64,000 bases of DNA from KBS-96 sp964247975 (GTDB lineage: Bacteria > Acidobacteriota > Terriglobia > Bryobacterales > Bryobacteraceae): assembly GCA_964247975.1 (NCBI GenBank), contig CAXTWH010000001.1:62001-126000 (forward strand), in the 5' to 3' direction. Shown here in pieces: positions 41,542 through 50,763 of the stretch; within the stretch, counting starts at the first letter, position 1; each line of letters begins with the position of its first letter. The translations under genes were made by a program, and so were the position numbers. The notes under the pieces are model-generated. The model saw nothing but the letters and a program-made list of their open reading frames with translations, ran no database searches and was not told the DNA's origin.

Positions 41542-44500
41542 CTAATTCTCAGTTTGAGTCAGGTTAGAGATTACCGAGATGAGTTCTTCGATGCGAATTG
41601 GTTTAGTTAAATAGGCATCCATACCGGCACCGAGGCAGCGTTCCCGGTCGCGGTCCATTGCATGAGCAGTCAGGGCCACTACAGGAAGATGGCCGCCGCG
41701 AACAGCTTCTCTGCGCCGCAGTTCCAGGGTGGCTTCTATTCCGTCCAACTCCGGCATTTGAACATCCATCAAAACAAGATCGAAGCTCCAATTCTGGTCT
41801 TCCAGCGTATTTAAAGCTTCCAGACCGTTCACAGCCATTGTGACGGCGTGTCCCTGACGTTGTAGCAGACGGGAAGCAACAGTGCGATTGACAGCATTAT
41901 CTTCCACCAGCAGAATTCGCAATTTGCGAGCGGCAGTTTCTGCCAAGACCGGCTGTTTATCGATTTTTAGCGGATCAGGCTGGATTGATTCGGCGGGGCC
42001 AGTTCTAAAACCGAACTCTGCGGTAAAGAAGAAGGTACTACCGCGCCCCACTTCGCTTTCCACCCAGATCCGGCCGCCCATCAGCTCGGCCAACTGTAAA
42101 GAGATTGTTAAGCCAAGACCGGTGCCGCCGTATTTGCGCGTGAAAGATCCGTCAACCTGATTGAACGCCTGGAAAATAGCTTTCTGCTGCTCTGGCGCAA
42201 TGCCGATTCCGGTATCGCGCACGGTAAACAGAAGATGCACTTTCGTTTCGGTTCGGCTTTGTTGTTGTACGGCTATCTCAATACCTCCTTCGGAAGTGAA
42301 TTTAATTCCATTTCCGATCAGATTAATCAGCACCTGCTTTACGCGGTAAAGATCCCCAATTAATACTTCCGGGACTCCTTCGCCCAGGTTCAGATTCAGC
42401 TTTAATCCTTTCTCGTTCGCTTTAACTGATAACATTTGAATCGTTTGATTCAAGCATTGCAATAAGCTGAACTCAATTGGCTCCAGCGTCAGTTTTCGGG
42501 CATCGATTTTCGAGAAATCCAGGATGTCGTTGATCAGGTTTAACAGCGACGCGGCCGATACTTTAACAACTTCCAAGTAGCCGCGCTGTTCTTCATTCAT
42601 ATCGGTTGCCAGCGCCAGATTGGTCATTCCGATAATTCCGTTCATCGGGGTGCGAATTTCGTGGCTCATGTTTGCCAGAAACTCGCCTTTTGCTTTATTG
42701 GCTGCTTCGGCCAGTTCCTTGGCAGTGATCAGTTGCGCTTCGGCGCGTTTGCGCTCCTGGTTTTCTTCGAGAAGCGCTTTGTTGACCTCAGTCAATTGAG
42801 CAGTGCGGCGCAGCACCAGTTCTTCTAATTCGTCGCGCGAACGCCGGAGTACTTTTTCGGCTTCTTTTCTTTGGGTGATGTCTTCTACTACACCGACCAC
42901 GCGATCCAATTTTTCATTCTCGTCATAAACCGGAAACGCTCGGTCCCAAACCCAGTGAACCTGACCATTTTGGCTTTGAACCCGGTATTCCAGATCCGCT
43001 GACTGTCCGTTGAATTGTTTTGCTTTGCCGGCACGAGCTTCCGGCCGGTCTTCCGGGTGAATATTGTTGAACCATTGTTCAGGATCATTGAGAAGCGCTT
43101 CAGAAGTAATGCCCCAAAGTGCGTAAAAGGCTGGGCTGACATAAAGAAATTTTCCGCTTTGGGCATTCACCATCCAGAAAGTTTCGCGGATGTTTTCGGC
43201 CAACTCCCGGAATTGTTGTTCGCTTTCACTAAGGGCTTTGGTGCGTTCCTGAACCAGCAACACAAGCTTTCGCTCATTCGCCTGCAGACGGTTCAGCCGG
43301 TAACGAAATACTCCCCAAATGACAAAGCAAATCAACACCACTGCTAAACAGTCAGCAGTAATAGTTTGATAGAAATGCGGCTTCAGAATTAAAACAAGCG
43401 ATGCTTCATTCTGGCTGGAAACGCCATCGGCGTTAGAAGCAGTGACACGGAACCGGTATTTGCCCGGGGGAATGTTTGTGTAGTAGGCGGTACGGCGGTC
43501 CACCTCAGTCCAATCCTTGTCGAAACCTTCCAACATGTACTTGAAACGGGTCTTCTGTGGAGCAGTGAACACCGGCGCAGTGAAATCAAACTCCAGTTGT
43601 CCTTTACCGGGAGGCAAGTTAGACAGATCGGTACTAGCTTTTTGCTTTCCATCTACCTTTACGTCCTCAATAGTGACAATTGGCTGGACCCGGTTTACGG
43701 CCAGTTTCTTCGGGTCCACGGTAACTAGTCCCTTCATCGTGGGAAAAGCTAAACGGCCATCGCGAAAGCGCCATCCAGCAGGCTGAAATCCTCCATTGCA
43801 TTCACGGCTTTTCATGCCGTCTGCTACGTCAAAAGGTCGCGAAGTGACAGCAGATAAATTTCCGGCAAAATATCTTTCCAGTTCCTGGCGCTCGACGCTG
43901 AAAATCCCTTTGTTGCAGCTCATCCACAAACTGCCCAGCTTGTCGTCCACAATTTGCAGTACCGAATCATAAAACAGTCCTGCTTGGCTGGTGACCGATT
44001 GAAATTTGCCGTTTTTAAACCGGTTTAGCCCGCCGCCGTTTGTGCCCAGCCAGAGAGTTCCATCTGAATCGCCAGTGATGGTCCAGATCACATTATTGGA
44101 GAGTCCATCGACAATGTTGTAGGAGGTAAACCGCCCATCAACAAACTTGTTTAATCCTCCGCCGCCGGTGCCGATCCAGTAGGTTCCCCGATCCTCGTAG
44201 ATGGAGAGGACATAATTATTCGAAAGCCCATCCTTGGTGGTGAACGAAGAAAAACGCTTGCCATCGTAACGCACCAGACCGCTGCGCGTACCGGCCCACA
44301 GAACACCTTGGCTGTCAACATAGGTGCAGTAAACAATGTTTTCGGGAACTCCGTCCTGAGTTGTGAAGTTGGTGAATTTGCCGTCATGAAGCCGACTTAA
44401 GCCTTTGCGCGTTCCAAACCAGTGGTCGCCGGCTGCGTCCTGAGCAATGGAAAAAACCAAATCACTCGCAAGCCCCTGCTGGGCGGTGTAGATAGTGGTT

Positions 44501-45609
44501 ACGCCATTCTTTAATCGTGTTACGCCGTGATCGGTTCCCAGCCATACAACTCCTTCGCGGTCCTCAAAGACAGGCAGAACTACATCGCTCGATAAACCTT
44601 CATAATGGGAATAGGAAACCAAGCTGCCTTCTCTTAACCGGTTCAATCCGCCGCCGGCAGTTCCAATCCAAAAGCTTCCTTCGCGGTCCTCATAAAAGCT
44701 CCATACATCCTCGCCAGAAAAACCCTCTTTTTGCGTGTAGGGAGTAAATGTGTCATTAACCAAGCGAGTGACACCACCGCCGCCAGTACCGAACCACATA
44801 GTACCGGCTGAATCCTGATGAATAGACCAAATCGAATTACTAGTTAATCCGTTCGCGGAAGTATAAGTCTTGAATGTTCCGTTAGAGAACTTTATGAGAC
44901 CAGCGCCGTTAGTTCCAATCCAAACAGAACCAGAGCGATCGGAAAAAACAGACCGCACATTGCCGAGCGGCAGACCGCGCGCAGTTGCAAGAGTGGTGAT
45001 TTTGCCGTGATTCCAGCGGCTTACCCCGGAGTGCGTTCCAATCCACAATCCACCTTGCTGATCACTGCAAATAGAAAATACAGTGTTGTCAGAAAGCCCA
45101 TTCTGTTTGGTATAAGATTGGAACCTACCATTGTGATATCGGAAAACTCCTTCCCCGTCGGTTCCGATCCAAAGATTGCCATCTCGATCCTCATAAAGAG
45201 CTTGAATGGCCTCACTGTTCAGTCCTTGCTGAGAGTGATAACCAGTAAAAACACCATTTCTTAGACAGGTTAAACCACCGCCATGCGTTCCGATCCATAA
45301 AGCGCCAGCGTGATCAACCAGCAAAGCTGAAATCTCATTACTTTGCATTTGGGGAACAGTTCGTTTATCGAAAAGCGTAAAACGCGCGCCATCAAAACGA
45401 ACTAATCCAACTTCGGAGCCGATCCACAGATACCCATCCGGTGTTTGCGCCAGCGCAAGAGCGGAGTTTTGCGGCAAACCATTTTCAGTGGTCCATATGT
45501 CGTGAATATACTGCGTAAGTGATTTGGCAGGATCCAGCGCTGCATCCACTCGTCTTCCGACGAGTGAAAGAAGAAGCAACAACACCGGAATGGATTTTTT
45601 TCTAATCAC
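41542..45609 (-). CDS. Hybrid two-component sensor with Reg_prop beta-propellers (one-protein signalling system)
   Basis: 1355 residues. A signal peptide is followed by about a dozen two-component propeller repeats to ~residue 600 (WIGTxGGGL...F..YTxxxGLSxNxV units). Then come a Y_Y_Y Ig-like domain (~690-750, FKYMLEGFDKDW), a transmembrane helix (TADCLAVVLICFVIWGVF), a PAS/PAC module (~800-930), HisKA with phospho-His H983 (NMSHEIRTPMNGIIG), HATPase (TVRDTGIGI) and a C-terminal receiver with D1282 (LVLMDVQMPELDG). It resembles Bacteroides glycan-sensing hybrid kinases but has no AraC output domain, so a further response regulator is needed. The divergent neighbour is the AVWGT subtilase (218-bp gap). 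Confidence 0.93.
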   Translation of the reverse strand: MIRKKSIPVLLLLLSLVGRRVDAALDPAKSLTQYIHDIWTTENGLPQNSALALAQTPDGYLWIGSEVGLVRFDGARFTLFDKRTVPQMQSNEISALLVDHAGALWIGTHGGGLTCLRNGVFTGYHSQQGLNSEAIQALYEDRDGNLWIGTDGEGVFRYHNGRFQSYTKQNGLSDNTVFSICSDQQGGLWIGTHSGVSRWNHGKITTLATARGLPLGNVRSVFSDRSGSVWIGTNGAGLIKFSNGTFKTYTSANGLTSNSIWSIHQDSAGTMWFGTGGGGVTRLVNDTFTPYTQKEGFSGEDVWSFYEDREGSFWIGTAGGGLNRLREGSLVSYSHYEGLSSDVVLPVFEDREGVVWLGTDHGVTRLKNGVTTIYTAQQGLASDLVFSIAQDAAGDHWFGTRKGLSRLHDGKFTNFTTQDGVPENIVYCTYVDSQGVLWAGTRSGLVRYDGKRFSSFTTKDGLSNNYVLSIYEDRGTYWIGTGGGGLNKFVDGRFTSYNIVDGLSNNVIWTITGDSDGTLWLGTNGGGLNRFKNGKFQSVTSQAGLFYDSVLQIVDDKLGSLWMSCNKGIFSVERQELERYFAGNLSAVTSRPFDVADGMKSRECNGGFQPAGWRFRDGRLAFPTMKGLVTVDPKKLAVNRVQPIVTIEDVKVDGKQKASTDLSNLPPGKGQLEFDFTAPVFTAPQKTRFKYMLEGFDKDWTEVDRRTAYYTNIPPGKYRFRVTASNADGVSSQNEASLVLILKPHFYQTITADCLAVVLICFVIWGVFRYRLNRLQANERKLVLLVQERTKALSESEQQFRELAENIRETFWMVNAQSGKFLYVSPAFYALWGITSEALLNDPEQWFNNIHPEDRPEARAGKAKQFNGQSADLEYRVQSQNGQVHWVWDRAFPVYDENEKLDRVVGVVEDITQRKEAEKVLRRSRDELEELVLRRTAQLTEVNKALLEENQERKRAEAQLITAKELAEAANKAKGEFLANMSHEIRTPMNGIIGMTNLALATDMNEEQRGYLEVVKVSAASLLNLINDILDFSKIDARKLTLEPIEFSLLQCLNQTIQMLSVKANEKGLKLNLNLGEGVPEVLIGDLYRVKQVLINLIGNGIKFTSEGGIEIAVQQQSRTETKVHLLFTVRDTGIGIAPEQQKAIFQAFNQVDGSFTRKYGGTGLGLTISLQLAELMGGRIWVESEVGRGSTFFFTAEFGFRTGPAESIQPDPLKIDKQPVLAETAARKLRILLVEDNAVNRTVASRLLQRQGHAVTMAVNGLEALNTLEDQNWSFDLVLMDVQMPELDGIEATLELRRREAVRGGHLPVVALTAHAMDRDRERCLGAGMDAYLTKPIRIEELISVISNLTQTEN

Positions 45610-45827
45610 AACCTACGTTTCATTAACAATTTGCTTCGGAGTACCCGATAAGTGGTTTACAACCTACAGAACTATCGGCAGTTTTGGCGCAAAAGATAAG
45701 TTAATTTTTATTGCTGGATAGGAATTATCCTGATGTAACTGTGCAGGCTTTTCTAAGAGAATTAGAACAGTCTTACATGACGTATTTTTCTCTCGACACG
45801 TCATGCATCTGCACAGGAGCAGCGATC

Positions 45828-47567
45828 ATGAAAAAAATGTTGCCGGCAATATTAATGTCGGCGATTGCAACGGGATTTCTCTTTGCCAAAACAGAAAAGG
45901 TGTCGGCAGATCTGAAGAATGTTGACCCGCAGTCACAAGTTTCTGTGATTGTTCAATTCAACAAGATTCCCACTGAAGGTCATCACCGTCGGATGACCAG
46001 CCACGGAGGGAACGTCAGATTTAAATACAGCCACATAAAAGCAGGCGCTTACAAGGTGCCAGCCAGCGCGCTATCTTCGATGGCGAACGATCCTGATGTG
46101 AAATCCATTTCCCTGGATCATCCGTTAAAAGCAAGCCTGGATAATACGGCGGCGGCCATGAATGCCGCAGCCGCCTGGGAAGCCAATTTGGATGGAAGCG
46201 GAATTGGCGTAGCAGTGATTGATAGCGGCATTGATCAAGGTCCAGTGTTCTCAGGCCGCTTCAATAAGGTGATTTATTCTCAGGATTTCACTGGTGGAGA
46301 TGGCAGCGACGGGTATGGACACGGAACTCACGTTGCCGGCATTATTGCCTCCAACGGGCAAGGGTCCGGCTGCGATCCCTGTACGCGTTTATTTAAAGGT
46401 ATTGCGCCGAACGCGAATCTGATTAGTTTAAAAGTGTTGGATGCGAACGGCGCGGGCAGCGACAGTTCTGTGATTGCGGCGATTGAAACAGCAATTGCTT
46501 TAAAGGACACGCTAAATATTCGGGTGATCAATTTGTCACTCGGACGGCCTGTTTACGAAAGCTACACCGATGATCCACTGTGCCAAGCAGTGGAGCAAGC
46601 CTGGCAAGCAGGAATTGTGGTGGTGGTTGCGGCAGGTAATGAGGGCCGCGATAATTCTTTCGGCAACAACGGTTACGGCACCATCGGCGCACCAGGGAAT
46701 GATCCCTACGTGATCACCGTGGGAGCGATGAAAACCATGGACACTTATGATCGCACTGACGATTTAATTGCCAGCTACAGTTCCAAAGGCCCGACCACGA
46801 TTGACCACATCGTTAAGCCCGATGTTGTTGCGCCGGGCAACAAAGTGGTTTCGCTGCTTTCGCCGAATTCGACTTTGGCGCAGGACGCTTCCGATTTGGT
46901 TCCGCTTTCTTATTTCATGAACTTAACCAACAGCGACGAAGCCAACCAAATGTCCAATCGTTTTCTGATGTTGAGCGGAACCAGCATGGCGACGCCGGCA
47001 GTCAGCGGCGCGGTAGCCGACATGCTCGAAGCGCAACCAACACTGACTCCGGACCAAGTAAAGGCGCGTTTAATGAAAACCGCTTACAAAACGTTTCCGA
47101 CCTACAGCACCGCAGTGGACCCGGTAACGGGACAAACCTTCACCAGCCAATATGACATTTTCACGGTTGGCGCGGGCTATGTGGACTTGGCTGCGGCTCT
47201 GGCCAACTCGGATCTGGCTGCCGGAACAGCCATGTCGCCGACAGCGGTTTACGATCCGTTGACCGGAGCGGTGACGCTGGCCTATGATCCTTCGGTGACG
47301 TGGGACAACACAGCAGACAAAGCAGTTTGGGGGACCAAAGCAGTCTGGGGCACCAAGGCCGTATGGGGTACGAAAGCAGTTTGGGGAACTTCCGTCATAG
47401 GAGCCGACAAAGCGGTCTGGGGCACCAAGGCCGTGTGGGGCACCAGCACGGATGCAGATTCAGCGGATAAAGCCGTATGGGGAACTAAAGCCGTGTGGGG
47501 AACCAAGGCGGTTTGGGGAACTAAAGCCGTGTGGGGCACCAGCTTGCCGGGAAGCGGAGAAAAATAG
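45828..47567 (+). CDS. S8 subtilisin-like serine protease with C-terminal AVWGT repeats, secreted
   Basis: 579 residues from the ATG at 45828, which has AGGAG 8 nt upstream. A signal peptide (MKKMLPAILMSAIATGFLFA) and an inhibitor-I9-like pro-domain (~30-100) come first. The catalytic domain has D132 (AVIDSGID), H165 (GHGTHVAG) and S386 (SGTSMATPA). The C-terminus (~490-575) is ten AVWGT units, most preceded by Lys, in groups of four, two and four, separated by SVIGAD and STDADSAD. Synonymous codons vary between units, so the repeat is kept at protein level. I recall related (V/A)VWGT tails on acidobacterial proteases; the role may be anchoring or autoinhibition. Confidence 0.92.
   Translation: MKKMLPAILMSAIATGFLFAKTEKVSADLKNVDPQSQVSVIVQFNKIPTEGHHRRMTSHGGNVRFKYSHIKAGAYKVPASALSSMANDPDVKSISLDHPLKASLDNTAAAMNAAAAWEANLDGSGIGVAVIDSGIDQGPVFSGRFNKVIYSQDFTGGDGSDGYGHGTHVAGIIASNGQGSGCDPCTRLFKGIAPNANLISLKVLDANGAGSDSSVIAAIETAIALKDTLNIRVINLSLGRPVYESYTDDPLCQAVEQAWQAGIVVVVAAGNEGRDNSFGNNGYGTIGAPGNDPYVITVGAMKTMDTYDRTDDLIASYSSKGPTTIDHIVKPDVVAPGNKVVSLLSPNSTLAQDASDLVPLSYFMNLTNSDEANQMSNRFLMLSGTSMATPAVSGAVADMLEAQPTLTPDQVKARLMKTAYKTFPTYSTAVDPVTGQTFTSQYDIFTVGAGYVDLAAALANSDLAAGTAMSPTAVYDPLTGAVTLAYDPSVTWDNTADKAVWGTKAVWGTKAVWGTKAVWGTSVIGADKAVWGTKAVWGTSTDADSADKAVWGTKAVWGTKAVWGTKAVWGTSLPGSGEK
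47316..47542 (+). repeat. Ten AVWGT-coding repeats (18-bp units) at the 3' end of the subtilase gene
   Basis: Units of K-A-V-W-G-T repeat in groups of four, two and four. The valine codon changes among GTT, GTC, GTA and GTG, and Gly and Thr codons also vary, while the amino acids do not. Confidence 0.95.
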
Positions 47568-47593
47568 TTTTCTTCCGTTAATCATTTAAAAAA

Positions 47594-47634
47594 GGAGGGA
47601 CCGGCTGCAAACGCTGCTAGCCCCTCCGATTTTT
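47594..47634. terminator. Bidirectional rho-independent terminator
   Basis: GGAGGG (47594-47599) pairs with CCCTCC (47622-47627), and GCT with AGC extends it inside. It is followed by GATTTTT on the + strand. On the - strand the hairpin is followed by TTTTTTAAAT. It ends both the subtilase gene and the convergent ThuA gene. Confidence 0.75.
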
Positions 47635-47670
47635 GGCGCACAGGTTCTGCGACCCAAGCGCAGTCGCAGT

Positions 47671-48543
47671 TTAAGGATTTTCCGTTTCGGGAGCATCGAT
47701 TTTCGGATGAGACCGGGTGCTGCCTTCAGTTAAGCCCAAAACCCACCGAATGGATTCGAAATACATCTTCTGAATATCGGGATCGTTCCAGGATTCGTTC
47801 GTGTGGCCGAGCGTTGAGTAAAAAACGCGCCCTTTTCCATACATCTTCGACCAGGCAACCGCAAAATCTTTATCGGTGCGGTGAATACGCGGATTGTTGT
47901 TGTAGTCGAGCTTACGCTCATCGAGCCGCAGCAGCACGTTGACCTTCGCACGCGACCATTCTTTCGGCTGATAGATTTCGTCGCGCTTCATGAAGGCTTT
48001 GGGAAAATGCCTGGTGGCCGGGAAGTTTGAATCTTCGGTGATGATGGGAGCCCAAAACGTCATCCAGGGATGCTGGTCAAACCAGCCGCCGATCATTTCG
48101 CCGTATTCAGGCCATTTGTAATTTGTGTCAAGCGCGGCATGAATACCGACAAACCCTTTGCCATCATCATGAACAAAGGAAAGCATGTCCTTCTTCTGTT
48201 CCTCGGTGAGATTCAGTTCCCCGGTGGTGCTGGAAAACACCAGCGCATCGAAGTACGTCAGGTTCTTACCGTTGGGGTGCATCTGGGCTTTGGTGATCGG
48301 CTCCGTATCGGTACGGAGATAGGTGTCCCACAAGCCAGTATCATGACCCATGCGCCAAACGCTGCCCATCGCATCCGGCACGGAATCATGTTCAAAGCCG
48401 TTAGTTTGGCCGATGACTAGAATATGTTTTCTGACCGATGGCGGCGGAGCGGCCGGCGGGTTCAGCGCTTGACGACCTTGCAGGAAAGAAAGGGCCAGCA
48501 GCGCAGGCATGGCAAGCAGGGCGAACATTCGGATCGGTTTCAA
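47671..48543 (-). CDS. ThuA-domain protein, exported
   Basis: 290 residues. Signal peptide (MKPIRMFALLAMPALLALSF), then a ThuA domain with a class I glutamine amidotransferase-like fold: KHILVIGQTNGFEHDSVPDA, YFDALVFSSTTGELNLTEEQ, FVHDDGKGFVGIHAALDTNY, ATRHFPKAFMKRDEIYQ, GKGRVFYSTLGHTNESWNDP. ThuA proteins are linked to trehalose and sugar metabolism in rhizobia and are abundant in Acidobacteria and Planctomycetes; the activity is not defined. It converges on the subtilase gene and is divergent to secG. Confidence 0.88.
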   Translation of the reverse strand: MKPIRMFALLAMPALLALSFLQGRQALNPPAAPPPSVRKHILVIGQTNGFEHDSVPDAMGSVWRMGHDTGLWDTYLRTDTEPITKAQMHPNGKNLTYFDALVFSSTTGELNLTEEQKKDMLSFVHDDGKGFVGIHAALDTNYKWPEYGEMIGGWFDQHPWMTFWAPIITEDSNFPATRHFPKAFMKRDEIYQPKEWSRAKVNVLLRLDERKLDYNNNPRIHRTDKDFAVAWSKMYGKGRVFYSTLGHTNESWNDPDIQKMYFESIRWVLGLTEGSTRSHPKIDAPETENP

Positions 48544-48655
48544 TGGTTGCTCCGGAAATCTTTAAACTGATCTTAAGAAGCGTATCAAACGTTCTTTTCG
48601 GGAAGAAAGGGAAATTTGGATTCTTTTCCGCGCACCCGATATACTGGAAGATCAG

Positions 48656-49027
48656 ATGATTTACCTGATAATTGCAGTCCACGTTATTGTTTGTTTGTTC
48701 CTGATCGGCGTTGTGCTGCTGCAAAGCGGCCAGGCAGCGGACTTGGCAGGAGCTTTCGGAGGCATGGGATCGCAGACGGTTTTCGGGCCGCGCGGTTCAG
48801 CAACCGTGCTGTCGAGAGCAACAACGTGGGCGGCGATTACTTTCATGGTGACAGCTTTAACTTTGGCGATTCTGGGAAGTCGGCACGGCTCCGTGACAAG
48901 CGGCAGCGTGCTCGATAACCGGACTACAAAATCGGCGCCGGCACCGAGCAAACCACAGTCGAAACCTCAATCGACTATCCCGGTTGCTCCCACTACCAGC
49001 CCGGCACCGGCAGCGCCAAAGAAGTAG
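48656..49027 (+). CDS. secG: Preprotein translocase subunit SecG
   Basis: 123 residues. Two transmembrane helices (YLIIAVHVIVCLFLIGVVLLQ and ATTWAAITFMVTALTLAILG) flank the conserved SGQAADLAGAFGGMGSQTVFGPRG loop. The Pro/Ala/Lys-rich tail is longer than in E. coli SecG. It is part of the SecYEG channel in the inner membrane. A tRNA-Leu gene follows 13 bp after the stop, a common genomic arrangement. Confidence 0.95.
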   Translation: MIYLIIAVHVIVCLFLIGVVLLQSGQAADLAGAFGGMGSQTVFGPRGSATVLSRATTWAAITFMVTALTLAILGSRHGSVTSGSVLDNRTTKSAPAPSKPQSKPQSTIPVAPTTSPAPAAPKK

Positions 49028-49040
49028 CGAAGTTTGATTT

Positions 49041-49125
49041 GCGGAGATGGCGGAATCGGCAGACGCACTAGCTTGAGGTGCTAGCGGGTAACACCGTGGG
49101 GGTTCAAGTCCCCCTCTCCGCACCA
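49041..49125 (+). tRNA. tRNA-Leu, anticodon GAG
   Basis: 85 nt with an encoded CCA (49123-49125). The acceptor stem GCGGAGA pairs with TCTCCGC (49115-49121). The anticodon stem CTAGC/GCTAG encloses the loop TTGAGGT, with GAG at 49075-49077, reading CUC and CUU. A long variable arm, as in leucine tRNAs, precedes the T arm GGGGGTTCAAGTCCCCC. Confidence 0.96.
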
Positions 49126-49259
49126 GATATCTAATCTTTTTAGAAACATTCTCATTTTTGATAAAGTAATGCCCGATCGCGAGAGCAGCGGTGCGGCTCA
49201 ATAAGTATTTGTATTGACGCGGATACTCAGAGAAGCGTACTCTAAGCATAGGAATCTAA

Positions 49260-49460
49260 ATGGCGACTGACCAAGTACAAAAAAAAATTATTGAGGAACT
49301 CCGGGCAGCCAAAAATGATCTTTCTCTTGCCGATTTAGCGGCGCGTGTCCGTCCGAATGTCGCTAATGGCCGAAATGAAGTGAAGGCGGCTGTAGTCCCG
49401 TTACTTTATCGCCGCGATGTGACCCTCACTCCTACTCGTAGATTTCGGATTGGCAACTAA
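49260..49460 (+). CDS. Small winged-helix-like protein paired with the dGTPase
   Basis: 66 residues. A helix (DQVQKKIIEELRAAKND), then LSLADLAARV and EVKAAVVPLLYRRDVTLTPTRRFRI, gives a helix-turn-helix plus beta-wing pattern. It overlaps the next gene by 11 nt, so translation is coupled. It starts about 135 bp after the tRNA. It probably binds nucleic acid or regulates the enzyme; no exact family recognised. Confidence 0.6.
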   Translation: MATDQVQKKIIEELRAAKNDLSLADLAARVRPNVANGRNEVKAAVVPLLYRRDVTLTPTRRFRIGN

Positions 49461-50763
49461 AGCACGCCCGCGACAAGATTCGCGCCAAGAACGGTTCCAA
49501 CCAGAGAAGTCGCTAGATGGTCGTACTCCGGCTCAAGTAGATCGTGATCGTATCCTTTACTCTACCGCTTTCGCCCGGTTAGCTGAAGTGACACAGGTGG
49601 TGGCTGCCGAACGCGGTCATGTATTCCACAACCGCCTTACGCATTCTATCAAAGTTGGTCAGCTTGCGCGGCGCATGGCAGAGAAACTACTACGCGAGCA
49701 GCCCAGAGAGGTAGATGCTCTTGGTGGGCTTGATCCTGACGTTGCCGAAGCAGCGGGTCTCGCTCATGATCTTGGTCACCCACCTTTTGGACACATTGCT
49801 GAAGAGACACTACGTCATCTAGTTAGCGACAAAAAGAAGGGGAACTTGCCAGATGGTTTTGAAGGCAATGCTCAGACCTTCCGCATTGCCGCCAAACTTG
49901 CATTTAGTGATGCAACGGCTTCTGAGGGAACTCCTGTTATTGAGGGACTTAATCTCACCCGAGCCACACTTAATGGAATTCTCAAATACCCATGGCTATT
50001 CAGCAAAAACCAGGCAAAGCAAACCAAATGGGGTGCCTATCAGTCGGAACTAGAAATTTTCAATTGGGTTCGCAACGACCAGCCTTTTAAAAGGTTCGCG
50101 AAGAGCATCGAGGCCGAACTGATGGACTGGGCCGACGACATCACATTTGCCGTTCATGATCTGGTTGATTTTTTCCGCGCTGGGCAAATACCTTTGGAAC
50201 GACTCGGAGACGAAGGAGGTAATGCAGAACGCGAAGCGTTCTTTGACGAAGTTTTTGACCGGAACCCAGAACTCCAAGGCCGCCGCACATCATTTGAGCA
50301 GGCATTCACAGCAATCGCAGAGCTGTTCGTGATAGATCGCCGTTATATCGGCACAGCACAGCAACATCGCCATATATGGCAACTTAGTACGGTTCTTATT
50401 TCCCGGTTTGTTGACGCGATCAAGCTTAAAACAGAACAGGGTCAGTCGCCCGTGAGCATTGCTGAGTATGCAAAGGATGAGATCCGAGTATTGAAGGAAC
50501 TGACGTGGCATTATGTGATTGTTCGTCATGAATTAGCAACTGGACAACGAGGCCAGCAAAAAGTTATTGAGTCTCTATTCAGTATCTTTTTGGACGCTGC
50601 TAACTCTAAGACTCAATGGAAGCTCTTTCCAATCTCGATTCAGGAGCAACTTAAGGCAGATCATAGCCACATGAATGTTGTTCGGACTGTTACGGATCAT
50701 ATTGCCTCAATGACTGAGAAAGAAGCCGTTCGGCAATTTCAAACATTGACTGGTGCAGGATAA
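49450..50763 (+). CDS. dGTPase-like HD-domain dNTP triphosphohydrolase
   Basis: 437 residues from a TTG at 49450. Family motifs: RDRILYSTAFARLAEVTQV, H65 in HNRLTHSIKVGQLA, the HD pair H106/D107 in AGLAHDLGHPPFGH, GFEGNAQTFRIAAKL, and the later metal Asp in MDWADDITFAVHDL. The enzyme splits dGTP or other dNTPs to nucleoside and triphosphate; homologues control dNTP pools, and some defend against phage. Codon use looks more AT-rich than in neighbouring genes. It forms a two-gene unit with the upstream small protein. Confidence 0.88.
   Translation: MATKARPRQDSRQERFQPEKSLDGRTPAQVDRDRILYSTAFARLAEVTQVVAAERGHVFHNRLTHSIKVGQLARRMAEKLLREQPREVDALGGLDPDVAEAAGLAHDLGHPPFGHIAEETLRHLVSDKKKGNLPDGFEGNAQTFRIAAKLAFSDATASEGTPVIEGLNLTRATLNGILKYPWLFSKNQAKQTKWGAYQSELEIFNWVRNDQPFKRFAKSIEAELMDWADDITFAVHDLVDFFRAGQIPLERLGDEGGNAEREAFFDEVFDRNPELQGRRTSFEQAFTAIAELFVIDRRYIGTAQQHRHIWQLSTVLISRFVDAIKLKTEQGQSPVSIAEYAKDEIRVLKELTWHYVIVRHELATGQRGQQKVIESLFSIFLDAANSKTQWKLFPISIQEQLKADHSHMNVVRTVTDHIASMTEKEAVRQFQTLTGAG

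Noticed and set aside
47316..47542. AVWGT-coding DNA as a microsatellite or CRISPR-like array
   Set aside because: The units are in frame within a clear protease gene, differ in synonymous positions and have no spacers.
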